From contig DJKX01000047.1 in assembly GCA_002436185.1 (NCBI GenBank), forward strand, positions 48,441 through 83,209: a stretch of 34,769 nucleotides of DNA. The letters are read 5' to 3'. How positions within the stretch are numbered: the stretch's first letter is position 1; each line of letters begins with the position of its first letter. Under the pieces are notes generated by a model. It saw nothing but the letters and a program-made list of their open reading frames with translations. It had not been told where the DNA came from and made no database searches. Shown in pieces: positions 1 to 8,770 of the stretch. The translations under genes were made by a program, and so were the position numbers. Source of the stretch: Fidelibacterota bacterium UBA6531. GTDB lineage: Bacteria > Fidelibacterota > Marinisomatia > Marinisomatales > TCS55.

Positions 1-528
1 TTTTTCTTCTTTTGCAGAATCATCAACTGTCGCTTCTACCGCTGTTGCTTCTGTTTCTTCTTTTACTGGCGCCTCTTCGGCCTTTTCTTCAACGACAGGT
101 GTATCTTCTTGCGTTTCTGTTGCTCCTGCTTCTTCTTCAGTTGCTTTTTGTTTTTCTAAAGCTTTTTTCGCTGCTTTATCACTTCTGCTCTTTTCAACTT
201 CTGTTTTTTCAAGAGCCCATTTTTTCATTTCTTTTTCCACAGCCGCTTCATCCAGCCCCTGGCGAATCAAGTGCCAACGATAGGCCAATCCAGTTCTTTT
301 TAATAGATTGTGAGCTGTTTCTGTAGTTTGAGCACCTTCCTGCAGCCAATGTATAATTCGCGTATCGTTAAGAGCATAATTCTTTTCATCGTCAAGTTCG
401 AGTGGATTAAACCAACCTAATTGTTCGATGGCAGCGCCATCGCGGCGAGCACGTTCATCCATCACCACCAAGCGGTAAAAAGGTCTATTTTTTCGTCCGA
501 TTCGTTTCAGTCTTATTTTAGTAGCCAA
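1..528 (-). CDS. rpsP: 30S ribosomal protein S16, C-terminus cut by window edge
   Basis: Ribosomal protein S16 binds 16S rRNA in the body of the small subunit and is needed for its assembly. The frame opens with MATKIRLKRIGRKNRPFYRL, typical of S16, and is open for 176 codons to the window edge. Residues 1 to about 85 are the conserved S16 core. The rest is a Lys/Glu/Ala/Thr-rich, probably disordered tail, so the protein is at least twice the usual 80-90 residues. The start is a TTG at 526-528, preceded by AAGGAG (535-540) six bases upstream; the nearby ATG is out of frame and stops after six codons. It follows the ffh stop by 12 bases, the common ffh-rpsP order, so rimM and trmD may lie beyond the edge. 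Confidence 0.93.
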   Translation of the reverse strand, partial: MATKIRLKRIGRKNRPFYRLVVMDERARRDGAAIEQLGWFNPLELDDEKNYALNDTRIIHWLQEGAQTTETAHNLLKRTGLAYRWHLIRQGLDEAAVEKEMKKWALEKTEVEKSRSDKAAKKALEKQKATEEEAGATETQEDTPVVEEKAEEAPVKEETEATAVEATVDDSAKEEK

Positions 529-540
529 TTCATTCTCCTT

Positions 541-1869
541 TTAGCTTATTCCCATAAAATTCCCCAGGGGCATTTTGCCTGGTTTCATTTTTCCAAATTG
601 TTTCATCATTTTTTTCATTTGTACAAACTGTTTCAGTAATTGATTCACTTCCTGCAAAGAACGTCCGGAACCCAGGGCAATCCGTTTTCGACGGCTGCCA
701 TCTATGATAGCGGGGTTTCTTCGTTCTGCCGGAGTCATGGAATTAATAATGGCTTCCGTCCAAGAAAGTTGACGGTCATCCATATTCATTCCTTTCATCA
801 GTTTACGATTCATACCGGGCATCATTCCCATGAGTTGCTGAAGTGATCCCATTTTTTTAAGCTGCTTCAACTGCTGCTGAAAGTCTTCAAGATTAAATTC
901 GTTTCCAAGCATTTTCCTTTCCAACATATCCACTGTTTTTTCATCCGCTACGTGTTCTGCTTTTTCCACCAATGAAATAACATCACCAAATCCCAAAATA
1001 CGATCGGCCATTTGCTTGGGGTTAAATGGTTCCAATCCATCCATCTTTTCAGAAACACCGGCAAATTTGATTGGTGCACCTGTTACTTGCCTGATGGAGA
1101 CAGCTGCGCCACCTCTAGCATCGCCATCCAGCTTTGTTAATATCGTCCCCGTCAAAGGTAATGCTTCTGAAAATGCTTTAGCAGATGTTACTGCATCTTG
1201 CCCTGTCATACTGTCTGCCACGAATAAAATTTCATTTGGTTTTACGTTGTCGGCAATCTGTTGAATCTCATTCATCATTTCGCCATCAACATGCAAACGA
1301 CCGGCAGTATCCAAAATAACAACATCTACTTTTTCACTTTTTCCACGGGTAACTGCATTCGAGCAAATTGCTACCGGATCGCCGATACCTTCATCATAAA
1401 CAGGGACATCTATCTGTTTACCTAGTGCTTGTAGTTGTTCAATCGCAGCTGGACGATATACATCCGCCGCAGCCAATAAAACGTGTTTCTTTTGATCTGT
1501 AAATATCTTGGCTAATTTTGCACATGAGGTTGTTTTTCCGGATCCTTGAAGACCTGCCATCAGAATAACAGATGGTTTTCCACTCAAATCTATTTCAGCT
1601 TTTTCATCTCCAAGAATATGGACTAATTCCTCATGTATAATTTTTATAAATTGTTCGCCAGGTCTTATGGATTTTAATACTTTTGTCCCCTCCGCTTTTT
1701 TCTGGACATGAGCAATAAAATCACGAGCAACTTGTAAATTCACATCTGCTTCCAATAGGACGCGTCGAATCTCTCGTGACGTCTCTTGGATATTACTATC
1801 CGTAATTTTTCCCAGACCACGCAAGTGGCGGAAAATAGTATCAAATCTATCTGTTATTTGTTCAAACAT
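541..1869 (-). CDS. ffh: Signal recognition particle GTPase Ffh
   Basis: Ffh (SRP54) binds 4.5S/SRP RNA and the hydrophobic signal sequences of nascent chains, and delivers ribosomes to the receptor FtsY. The 442-residue length is normal. The N domain spans about residues 1-90. The G domain shows GLQGSGKT (106-113), DVYRPAA (136-142), DTAGR (187-191) and TKLDGDARGG (245-254). The C-terminal M domain is methionine-rich, with many MM/MGM/MKM clusters that line the signal-sequence groove. It starts with ATG without an obvious Shine-Dalgarno, 85 bases after smc, and is closely followed by rpsP, so the two are probably co-transcribed. Confidence 0.97.
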   Translation of the reverse strand: MFEQITDRFDTIFRHLRGLGKITDSNIQETSREIRRVLLEADVNLQVARDFIAHVQKKAEGTKVLKSIRPGEQFIKIIHEELVHILGDEKAEIDLSGKPSVILMAGLQGSGKTTSCAKLAKIFTDQKKHVLLAAADVYRPAAIEQLQALGKQIDVPVYDEGIGDPVAICSNAVTRGKSEKVDVVILDTAGRLHVDGEMMNEIQQIADNVKPNEILFVADSMTGQDAVTSAKAFSEALPLTGTILTKLDGDARGGAAVSIRQVTGAPIKFAGVSEKMDGLEPFNPKQMADRILGFGDVISLVEKAEHVADEKTVDMLERKMLGNEFNLEDFQQQLKQLKKMGSLQQLMGMMPGMNRKLMKGMNMDDRQLSWTEAIINSMTPAERRNPAIIDGSRRKRIALGSGRSLQEVNQLLKQFVQMKKMMKQFGKMKPGKMPLGNFMGIS

Positions 1870-1954
1870 GGATTATCGGTTCGAATAAAGCTTATAAAAT
1901 TAACTGTTTCCCTTTAGGGAATCAATAAAATAGAATAAATTTTAATTGGATGAT

Positions 1955-4900
1955 TTATGCGTCGAACTTGACGGAAACTAACTTAGATACGCCCTTCTGT
2001 TCCATTGTTACACCGAAGAGATAATTTGCCGCTTCCATGGTAAGCTTATTGTGTGTAACAACAATAAATTGGGTTTCTTCAGAAAATGCTTCCAAAACTT
2101 TAGTGAATTTTCGGATATTAATATCATCCAGCGGCGCGTCCACTTCATCTAAAATACAATATGGACTTGGTTTATACTGGTAAATAGAAAACAACAGTGC
2201 GATAGCTGTTAAAGACTTTTCTCCTGCTGATAACATACGCAATGAATTGTTTTTCTTTCCGGGTGGTTGAGCATTTATAGCAATATCGGCCTCTAAAGGA
2301 TCAGGATCACCCACCAATGATAAGGAACCTTTACCCCCTTCAAAAAACATAGAAAATAATTTTTCAAAATTGATCTTGATTTGATCAAATGTTTCTGTAA
2401 ATAACTTGCGCGCTTCCTGATCAATTTTTTGAATTGTTTCCCTTAAATTTTCTTCCGATTCGATTAAATCTGCCTTTTGATCTGTTAATAATTCGAGACG
2501 TTCTGTTTCGACTTCATGCTCATCTTTTACAGCCATATTGATAGGACCGATATTTTCTATACTTCTGTTTATTTTTTCAATTCGTTCCTCAAGGGCAAAT
2601 GATGATTCTTTTACATTCATACTTTTAGGTATTGACGTATTATAACGATATTTTATTCGTTCAATAACCAATTTAATTTTTTGATCAAAATCAGTGACAT
2701 CCAATTCTGCAGATTTTAATTCGTCCAATAAATTTTCTCTGCTATGCTGTTCTTCACGAATCTTTCCTTGAATAATTTCAATTTCTCCATACGTTTCTTG
2801 ATATGTTTCTTTTTTTAGATCAAGAATCGATCGTTTCTTGCTTACAACAGCATTCGCTTTCTGCAAATCTTTTTCACAGGATTTAATCTTATTATCTAAT
2901 TCTTTCTGTTTTTCTTGCAAACTCTTTATTTCACTGCCAATTTCATTTTGCCTACCTGTCAATTCAGTCACAGAATCATCCGCTGTTCTTTTTTGAAAAA
3001 CAATATTATCACGCTGGTTTTCAAGATTTAGGACTTCAATTCGTAAATCTTGTACATGCTGATGAAATTCATCTCGTTGTTTGCGAACAGCCATAAGTAC
3101 ATTGTTTGCATTGGTAAGTTCATCGGCAACTTTTGCCAGAATTTTATCACCTTTTTCAGCAGTTGGTGACAATTTTTTCAATGAAGCTTTCAAAGATGTA
3201 ATTGCAGCAGATGTTTCATCCATATCATCCGAAAGTGTATTCAATAATTCAAGATGCTGTTCGTTGCGAACTTTATATTGTAATCCATCATTTTCAAGAA
3301 CTGAAACATCATCCTTTAAGTTATCAATAGTTGATTCAATCTTGCTCTGCTCTGACATGAAATTTGTTAATCTTTCAGCAATTTCTTTTACGTCGTTTTG
3401 GACAGACGATTGCGTTTTTTCATTTTCCTGTAACTGCTGTTTTAGAGCGTCCAATTTTTCTTGTCGCCCTACAAGTCCCTTACCCTTTTTTCCCTGTTTT
3501 AGGATCATGTTTGTTCCGGAAAATGTCCCTTCCAGATCAACAAGATCCCAACCGGCAAGTTTCGAATCTTGCAGCGCTTTAGACAGATCATTTACGATCA
3601 ACACATTTCCCAGCAGAACGTTTACAAGTGCTGTGTATTTTTTATCCGCTTTTATACTATCAAGAGCTCTGGTTACGATATGATCACTTTTGGGCATACT
3701 CTTTATTTTTGAATTCAATACTGACAATTCTTTTAATGGTAAAATGGAAGCGCTTCCGAGTTTTTGACTTTTGAGAATTTGCAGTGTTTTAAGAGCGGTG
3801 GTTCTATCTTTTGAAACTAAACATCCGGCAGTTGATTCAAGCACATTTTCAATGATTGCCTGGTACTCTTTATCCACATCAAGCAATTCTGCTAAAACGC
3901 CATGGACACCGGGAAAATCTTTAGAATGATTTAATACATATTTAACTCCGCCGGTAAACCCTTCTTTCGATTCCAATAAATTTTCATAAAACTGGATTTG
4001 ATTTTGAAGTCCCTCCTCCTTTGCATCCAAGCTGTGCTGTGTGCGAACCGCTTCATGTTCATCCAATTTCAATGATTGAATATGCGATTTAACTTTCTCC
4101 AGTTTTTCAAGAGTTTGTTCAACCTGCTGTTGGAGAGTTGTTAGTTTTTTATCTTTTTCTTTAAATTCTTTTTCTAAAACGGCAATAGTTTGTTTTAAAC
4201 TTTTTTCTCGTGTTTTTAAATCTTCGAGATGTACTTCTTTATCTCCAAGCATATCTTCAGTGCGTTTGAAAAGTGATTCCTGGTCAGCCAGTTTTCGTTG
4301 CTCGTCCCAGCGTTTATTCTGCAGCGCATCTACAGTTGATTGGGCTTCTTTGTATTTTTTGTCAATGGATTCAAAATTAGCTTTTTCCTTTTTATAAACA
4401 GCTAATTGAAGATCAATTTGCGGTAAAAGTTTTTTGGCTTCTTCATCGTAATCATCGATATGTTGTTTAAGTTGGACAATACGATTTTCGTTTGCATTTT
4501 TTTCTCGGTCCAATCGCTCGACAGTTGATTCGGCGCTCCGCCGTTGTTCACTTGCCACCAAAACATCACGCTGCAACGTATCTCTCGTTTCTTCAGCAGT
4601 GGAAATATCAGTGCGCATTTCATCTAGTTCATTTTGCTGTTGTTGATAAACGGACTTCAACTGATCCAGTTCTTTTTCATGGATGGATGTTTCTGTTGCA
4701 GTGGACTCGCGGAGATGTTTGAAGTCCTGGATCTTTTTTCTTAAGGGTGTGGCGACTTCTTCAAATTCTTTTATTTTTATAAATGCCAACGCAATTTCAC
4801 GCTGTTGAAGTTCGTCAGATAATTTTTCGTGTCGCTCAAATCGCTTGAGTTGTAACGCCAATGCTTTGACTTTCGCTTCCACTTCAGCTATAATGTCTTG

Positions 4901-5473
4901 CACCCGTTCCAAATCTGTGCGAACCGCTTCAAATTTGCGCAGAGCTGACTTGCGCTGATGTTTATATTTATTAATCCCCGCCGCTTCTTCAAACATCCGT
5001 TTCCGGTCATCGGTTGTTTCGGAGAGAATCTGTTCAATCATTTTCAGCTCGATGACCGAATAGGCATCGGCGCCCATGCCAGTATCAATGAAAAGGTCTT
5101 GAATGTCCTTTAAGCGGCACGGTGTACGATTAATAAAATATTCGCTATCACCGTTTCGAAATATGCGACGTCCGATCTCAACATCGTTATACTCCAGAGG
5201 TAGTTTGCCTTTATTATTGTGGACGGTGAGGGACACATCGCAAACACTTAACGGTTTCACCGTATCGGCACCGCTAAAAATAACATCCTCCATTTTTCCA
5301 CTGCGCAAGACACTATATTTTTGCTCGCCCAGAACCCAGCGAATGGCATCGACAATATTTGTTTTTCCGCAACCGTTGGGTCCAACGATTGCTGTAATTC
5401 CTTCGCCAAATTTCAGGTTATCCTTTTTGGCAAAGGATTTAAATCCGTGGATGTTTAGATCTGATATATACAC
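1955..5473 (-). CDS. smc: Chromosome partition protein SMC
   Basis: SMC is the ATPase core of the condensin-like SMC-ScpAB complex that organises and segregates the chromosome. At 1172 residues it has the family's full length. Walker A GPNGCGKTNI lies at 31-40. Two long heptad-rich coiled coils flank a hinge at about 500-660, with the glycine-rich stretch typical of bacterial hinges. The C-terminal head carries the ABC signature LSAGEKS from residue 1081 and Walker B (CILDEVDAPLDD, about 1106-1117). The start is GTG at 5471-5473 with no clear Shine-Dalgarno, but MYISDLNIHGFKSF is the expected N-terminus. No scpA or scpB gene lies in the window. Several long open frames on the opposite strand are shadows. 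Confidence 0.97.
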   Translation of the reverse strand: MYISDLNIHGFKSFAKKDNLKFGEGITAIVGPNGCGKTNIVDAIRWVLGEQKYSVLRSGKMEDVIFSGADTVKPLSVCDVSLTVHNNKGKLPLEYNDVEIGRRIFRNGDSEYFINRTPCRLKDIQDLFIDTGMGADAYSVIELKMIEQILSETTDDRKRMFEEAAGINKYKHQRKSALRKFEAVRTDLERVQDIIAEVEAKVKALALQLKRFERHEKLSDELQQREIALAFIKIKEFEEVATPLRKKIQDFKHLRESTATETSIHEKELDQLKSVYQQQQNELDEMRTDISTAEETRDTLQRDVLVASEQRRSAESTVERLDREKNANENRIVQLKQHIDDYDEEAKKLLPQIDLQLAVYKKEKANFESIDKKYKEAQSTVDALQNKRWDEQRKLADQESLFKRTEDMLGDKEVHLEDLKTREKSLKQTIAVLEKEFKEKDKKLTTLQQQVEQTLEKLEKVKSHIQSLKLDEHEAVRTQHSLDAKEEGLQNQIQFYENLLESKEGFTGGVKYVLNHSKDFPGVHGVLAELLDVDKEYQAIIENVLESTAGCLVSKDRTTALKTLQILKSQKLGSASILPLKELSVLNSKIKSMPKSDHIVTRALDSIKADKKYTALVNVLLGNVLIVNDLSKALQDSKLAGWDLVDLEGTFSGTNMILKQGKKGKGLVGRQEKLDALKQQLQENEKTQSSVQNDVKEIAERLTNFMSEQSKIESTIDNLKDDVSVLENDGLQYKVRNEQHLELLNTLSDDMDETSAAITSLKASLKKLSPTAEKGDKILAKVADELTNANNVLMAVRKQRDEFHQHVQDLRIEVLNLENQRDNIVFQKRTADDSVTELTGRQNEIGSEIKSLQEKQKELDNKIKSCEKDLQKANAVVSKKRSILDLKKETYQETYGEIEIIQGKIREEQHSRENLLDELKSAELDVTDFDQKIKLVIERIKYRYNTSIPKSMNVKESSFALEERIEKINRSIENIGPINMAVKDEHEVETERLELLTDQKADLIESEENLRETIQKIDQEARKLFTETFDQIKINFEKLFSMFFEGGKGSLSLVGDPDPLEADIAINAQPPGKKNNSLRMLSAGEKSLTAIALLFSIYQYKPSPYCILDEVDAPLDDINIRKFTKVLEAFSEETQFIVVTHNKLTMEAANYLFGVTMEQKGVSKLVSVKFDA

Positions 5474-5537
5474 TTATTGCTGGTTTGGATGATTTGTGGT
5501 AGTGGAATTTATGTATTTTTAGAGGAGAATGCTACAT

Positions 5538-5882
5538 TTAACCCGGCGGCCAATTCATTTGTCGTCCACCCAATAAATGGAGGTGAATATGATACACTGC
5601 CTGCCCGCCGTCCCGGTTACAATTAAACACCGTGCGGTAACCTGATTCTGCAATGCCCTCCTGATCTGCAATTTCTTTTGCGGCTAGCATTATTTCACCC
5701 ACAAGTGTTTTATGGGATTCATTCAAATCATTCGTTGTGGTAATATGCTCCTTTGGAATGATAAGGATATGTATGGGAGCTTTGGGATCAATATCCCAGA
5801 AAGCAAAAATAGAATCATTTTCAAAAACCTTATCTGACGGAATTTCTCCTGCTATTATTTTGCAAAATAAGCAATCATTCAT
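5538..5882 (-). CDS. hinT: HIT-family nucleotide hydrolase (HINT/PKCI type)
   Basis: This is a small purine-nucleoside phosphoramidase-like protein of the histidine triad superfamily, 114 residues, cytoplasmic. The triad HIHLHLLGG has its histidines at 98, 100 and 102, close to the C-terminus as in HinT. The N-terminal CLFC (residues 4-7) is the CxxC pair found in many zinc-binding HINT proteins. The ATG overlaps the end of rsmE by 8 bases, and a GGAGG five bases upstream sits inside rsmE, so translation is probably coupled. It is the last gene of the long minus-strand cluster. The physiological substrate cannot be read from the sequence. Confidence 0.93.
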   Translation of the reverse strand: MNDCLFCKIIAGEIPSDKVFENDSIFAFWDIDPKAPIHILIIPKEHITTTNDLNESHKTLVGEIMLAAKEIADQEGIAESGYRTVFNCNRDGGQAVYHIHLHLLGGRQMNWPPG

Positions 5883-6588
5883 TCAAACCTCCAAATTCTA
5901 TAATATTCAACGCTGTTATTGCTGCAGTCTCTGTCCGTAAACGTCTGCTGCCCAAAGTAACAATTGGAATATTTTTTTCTTTAATCACAGTCATTTCATT
6001 TTCAGAAAAGTCCCCTTCCGGTCCGATTAACATTGCGACTTTATTGGACTGAACATTTTTTTGCCATGAGACTAACGATTGTTCACCATGGCTATTTAGG
6101 CAAATGATATGCTCGATATTATTATTTATAAATTGAATTAAAGAATTGGGCTCATGAACAATAGGGAAGCGACTTCGACCGCATTGTTTTGCAGCTGTCT
6201 TAACTATTTTTTGTGACCGAACTATATTTAAAGATTTTTTTACACATCGATCCAAAAGCAATGGTGTGATGGATACAGCACCGCTTTCCACTGCTTTTTC
6301 CAGTAACCATTCAAATCGATCTCGTTTGATGAGTCCAACTGCAATATGCATTTTAATTTTTGTTTCGGAAAATTCGGGAGACACTTCAATAATTTCGCCG
6401 GATACTTCCTGCCCATTTTGTTTTATAATGCCTTTATATGCAGTTCCCAAGCCATCCAAAAGCCAGATTTCATCATCGACTTTCATGCGTAAAACATTTA
6501 TAGCATGATGTGCTTCTTCAGCATCAAGTGTGAAGCGGCTTTTTGTAAGATTATTTGGAGAAATATAAAAGAAGTGTTCGTCAGCCAT
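5875..6588 (-). CDS. rsmE: 16S rRNA m3U1498 methyltransferase RsmE
   Basis: A SPOUT-class SAM-dependent enzyme that methylates N3 of U1498 in 16S rRNA. With the ATG at 6586-6588 it has 237 residues, the usual length. A PUA-like N-terminal domain is followed by the knotted SPOUT domain with QCGRSR (about 135-140), LIGPEGDFSENE (GPEGDF about 189-194) and LRTETAAITAL (from about 217), which form the SAM-binding knot. The frame is also open from a TTG at 6600, but the ATG is preferred because it overlaps the upstream stop as TGATG, a classic coupling arrangement. It overlaps hinT by 8 bases. Confidence 0.94.
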   Translation of the reverse strand: MADEHFFYISPNNLTKSRFTLDAEEAHHAINVLRMKVDDEIWLLDGLGTAYKGIIKQNGQEVSGEIIEVSPEFSETKIKMHIAVGLIKRDRFEWLLEKAVESGAVSITPLLLDRCVKKSLNIVRSQKIVKTAAKQCGRSRFPIVHEPNSLIQFINNNIEHIICLNSHGEQSLVSWQKNVQSNKVAMLIGPEGDFSENEMTVIKEKNIPIVTLGSRRLRTETAAITALNIIEFGGLNE

Positions 6589-7166
6589 CAGCGCAGCCAA
6601 TTGAATCCAACTTGGATAATGGCACCATTGTAATGTTCTTCACCATCCACAATTCCATTCATTGGCAGTATATCCATTCCGGCACCCACCGACACCAACA
6701 TACCATTCATCATTAAAAAGTCAATTCCAACTCCGGCATAACCACCGAAAGACCAAAGTCCTTTTGATTTGCTCCATCGAGTCAAAAATTTATCACTTTC
6801 AGCGCCATCAATAGTTAATATAGGACCGAGTTGTGCTGTAACGAATGGAGCAAAATTGTTAGCAATTTTATCTGCAAATGGAAAATATTTTCCTCCACCA
6901 AACAAGGGTACAATAAGAACATATTTATCTCCAACGGAACGATATTGGCCGGTATAATAATCATATACCATCAGTTGTTCATCACCTTTTACATCAAAAA
7001 TACTTCCATGAAATAACCACTGGAATTCAGACGAAGCCCGCCAAGTTTGATGAAATAATACACCGGTTCCCTGTTCACCTACCTGCAAACCGAACCCCTT
7101 GGTCCCTTCATTTGCTGATGATAAAGTTTGAAGCAAAATTAGAGTTACTATTATTTTTGTTTTCAT
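6588..7166 (-). CDS. Secreted beta-rich protein, probable outer-membrane barrel
   Basis: A protein of 192 residues that I cannot assign to a named family. It starts with a signal peptide (MKTKIIVTLILLQTLSSA), followed by alternating hydrophobic and polar stretches rich in Gly, Tyr, Phe and Trp, such as LWSFGGYAGVGIDFLMMNG, and it ends in an aromatic/basic strand (VGFNWLR). This resembles the small OmpW-like or outer-membrane beta-barrel families of Gram-negative bacteria. The ATG overlaps the stop of the upstream dehydrogenase (ATGA), and the stop overlaps the rsmE start (TGATG), so it is embedded in the cluster. The position looks historical rather than functional. Confident as a gene, not as a function. 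Confidence 0.8.
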   Translation of the reverse strand: MKTKIIVTLILLQTLSSANEGTKGFGLQVGEQGTGVLFHQTWRASSEFQWLFHGSIFDVKGDEQLMVYDYYTGQYRSVGDKYVLIVPLFGGGKYFPFADKIANNFAPFVTAQLGPILTIDGAESDKFLTRWSKSKGLWSFGGYAGVGIDFLMMNGMLVSVGAGMDILPMNGIVDGEEHYNGAIIQVGFNWLR

Positions 7167-8179
7167 ATGTCTATTACCACTTTTCCAAACTGTTCGCTGT
7201 GTTCCAGATATTCATGCCCAATTGCTATATCATCCAAGGAAAATATTTTATCAACTTGTGGAATTAATTTTTCATCCGCAATAAGTTTAATAACTTGGGT
7301 CAATGCATCTGCATTTCCCATGGTAGAGCCCAAAATAGTTTGCTGCTTAAAAAATAAATGTCGCAGATCGATAGCTGCTTTTGGACCCGTTGTGGCACCG
7401 CAGGTTACGACTCTCCCGCCATTGTTTAATACATTCATAGATATATCCCACGTAGCCGAACCCACATGTTCAAAAACTACATCCACTTTACCACAAAACT
7501 TTTTAACCTCATCAATAACATTTTTATTGTAATGATTCACAACCAAATCTGCGCCAAGTTTATTTGCGAATGAACATTTTTCATCGGATCCGGCTGTAGC
7601 AATCACATTACACCCAACGATTTTTGCAATCTGAACCGCCATATGGCCCACACCGGAACCGGCACCCCAAACGAGTACATTTTCGCCCGGTTGTATCTTT
7701 GCCCGATTAATTAGCATTTGATATGCAGTTTGTCCAACCAATGGAAAAGCTGCAGCTTCTGAAAACGAAATATTTTCCGGTTTAGGTTCTACAAACTTTT
7801 CATCCAGAACAATAAACTCGCAGTTCGTTCCATCAGTCGATTCACCACGAATGCCCATTTTATCACATACATTTTCATTCCCGGACTGACAGTTACGACA
7901 CTCACCGCAATACACCAATGGCTGGATAATTACAGGATCGCCTATGCTAAATTTGTCTGTATTTTCACCAAGCTTACATATTACACCTGCACCATCACTA
8001 CCCATTATCAATGGCAGTGGTACTCCGGGAATTCCTTTGCGAACCCAAATATCGAGATGATTAAGCGCAGATGCTTTTAATTGAATACAAACTTGACCCG
8101 CTTGGGGGTCGGGTTTTAGAATTTCTTCAACTCGTAAGACCTCACGTCCACCGTGTTCATGGATGCGGGCTGCTTTCAT
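7163..8179 (-). CDS. Zinc-type medium-chain dehydrogenase (MDR family)
   Basis: A 338-residue medium-chain dehydrogenase/reductase, probably an NAD(P)-dependent alcohol dehydrogenase or quinone oxidoreductase-like enzyme. The GroES-like N-terminal domain carries four cysteines at 91, 94, 97 and 105 (CGECRNC...C), the structural zinc lobe. A Rossmann fold follows, with WGAGSGVGHMAVQIAK (GxGxxG at about 172-177). At the place of the first catalytic-zinc cysteine of classical alcohol dehydrogenases the sequence reads NHLDIW (40-45), so the catalytic zinc may be absent or bound differently; this is typical of the Zn_ADH-like subgroup. Both ends overlap neighbouring genes by 3-4 bases. The substrate is unknown. 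Confidence 0.92.
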   Translation of the reverse strand: MKAARIHEHGGREVLRVEEILKPDPQAGQVCIQLKASALNHLDIWVRKGIPGVPLPLIMGSDGAGVICKLGENTDKFSIGDPVIIQPLVYCGECRNCQSGNENVCDKMGIRGESTDGTNCEFIVLDEKFVEPKPENISFSEAAAFPLVGQTAYQMLINRAKIQPGENVLVWGAGSGVGHMAVQIAKIVGCNVIATAGSDEKCSFANKLGADLVVNHYNKNVIDEVKKFCGKVDVVFEHVGSATWDISMNVLNNGGRVVTCGATTGPKAAIDLRHLFFKQQTILGSTMGNADALTQVIKLIADEKLIPQVDKIFSLDDIAIGHEYLEHSEQFGKVVIDI

Positions 8180-8640
8180 TTATCTTTTGAACAAAGTATT
8201 TTATCGAGACTGAAGTCACCGGCACCCGCAAGCATAATAGCAGCGCTTGCAAATGCATAAACTAATGCCATTTCGGGACTTCCTTTCTCTGTGGTGATAT
8301 GCATATTTGCTCCAACCAGCATGGTAATCATTAATAATCCTGCGCCCAAGCGTGTGCCAAATCCTAATGCAATCATGATGGCTCCAATCGATTCAGAAAA
8401 CGCAGCCATAAATCCCCAAAATACCGGTAAAAATGTAATCCCTAAATGCTGCATTCCGAATGTACCTAATCCTTCCCACCGTTCCGGGCCTGCGGTAAGT
8501 TTATCCCAGCCATGATTTGTTAATATCAAATAACCAATCCCGATTCTTAATACGATTAAACCGTAATTACGGCACCTGCTACAATCCTTGAATAAAGCTG
8601 ACACATATTTATTCATCATCAATTTCATTATATTCGGCAT
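8176..8640 (-). CDS. DoxX-family membrane protein
   Basis: A 154-residue integral membrane protein with four predicted helices, beginning near YGLIVLRIGIGYLILTNHGW. The pattern of a first helix with GxxxLxxHGxxKL, a second with ESIGAIMIALGFGTRLGA and a short cytoplasmic tail matches DoxX/DoxD proteins, some of which form oxidoreductase complexes or serve in thiosulfate or redox metabolism. The role here is not known. The frame starts at 8640 inside the preceding small gene; in-frame ATGs at 8628 and 8616 are alternatives and none has a strong Shine-Dalgarno. The stop overlaps the dehydrogenase start (ATGA), suggesting a shared transcript and perhaps a shared redox task. Confidence 0.87.
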   Translation of the reverse strand: MPNIMKLMMNKYVSALFKDCSRCRNYGLIVLRIGIGYLILTNHGWDKLTAGPERWEGLGTFGMQHLGITFLPVFWGFMAAFSESIGAIMIALGFGTRLGAGLLMITMLVGANMHITTEKGSPEMALVYAFASAAIMLAGAGDFSLDKILCSKDK

Positions 8641-8767
8641 CTTGGATGTCCATATTCCGATAATTTGTTTTTTCTTTTTTATCTGGTGTTTTTTGTACTA
8701 AACGAACATTTTTTATGAACCTGTAACCAGCATAAATCAATATCAAAATTAAAAATGTTTTAAACAT
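8609..8767 (-). CDS. 52-residue single-pass membrane protein
   Basis: A short gene reading MFKTFLILILIYAGYRFIKN, then a basic patch (KKEKTNYR) and an acidic end (DAEYNEIDDE). One N-terminal hydrophobic helix (residues 2-18) is followed by a charged cytoplasmic tail. This layout recalls the small DUF4834-type membrane proteins of Bacteroidota, whose tails also end in an acidic Tyr/Glu motif, but the match is only by architecture. It starts 3 bases after the stop of the deoxynucleoside kinase gene and overlaps the start of doxX by 32 bases. That fit between neighbours is the main argument that it is real; no clear Shine-Dalgarno is visible. Confidence 0.6.
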   Translation of the reverse strand: MFKTFLILILIYAGYRFIKNVRLVQKTPDKKEKTNYRNMDIQDAEYNEIDDE

Positions 8768-8770
8768 GAA

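Noticed and set aside
12..326. Open frame of 104 residues on the plus strand opposite rpsP
   Set aside because: Leucine-rich shadow of the acidic S16 tail on the other strand; no ribosome site or neighbour supports it.
1908..1921. TTCCC-TTTA-GGGAA palindrome between smc and ffh
   Set aside because: Only five paired bases and no T-run, too weak for a terminator; it may be chance.
3081..3683. 200-residue plus-strand frame inside smc
   Set aside because: Antisense shadow of the smc coiled coil, Ser/Phe-rich as expected from reversed Glu/Lys codons, and without a start context.
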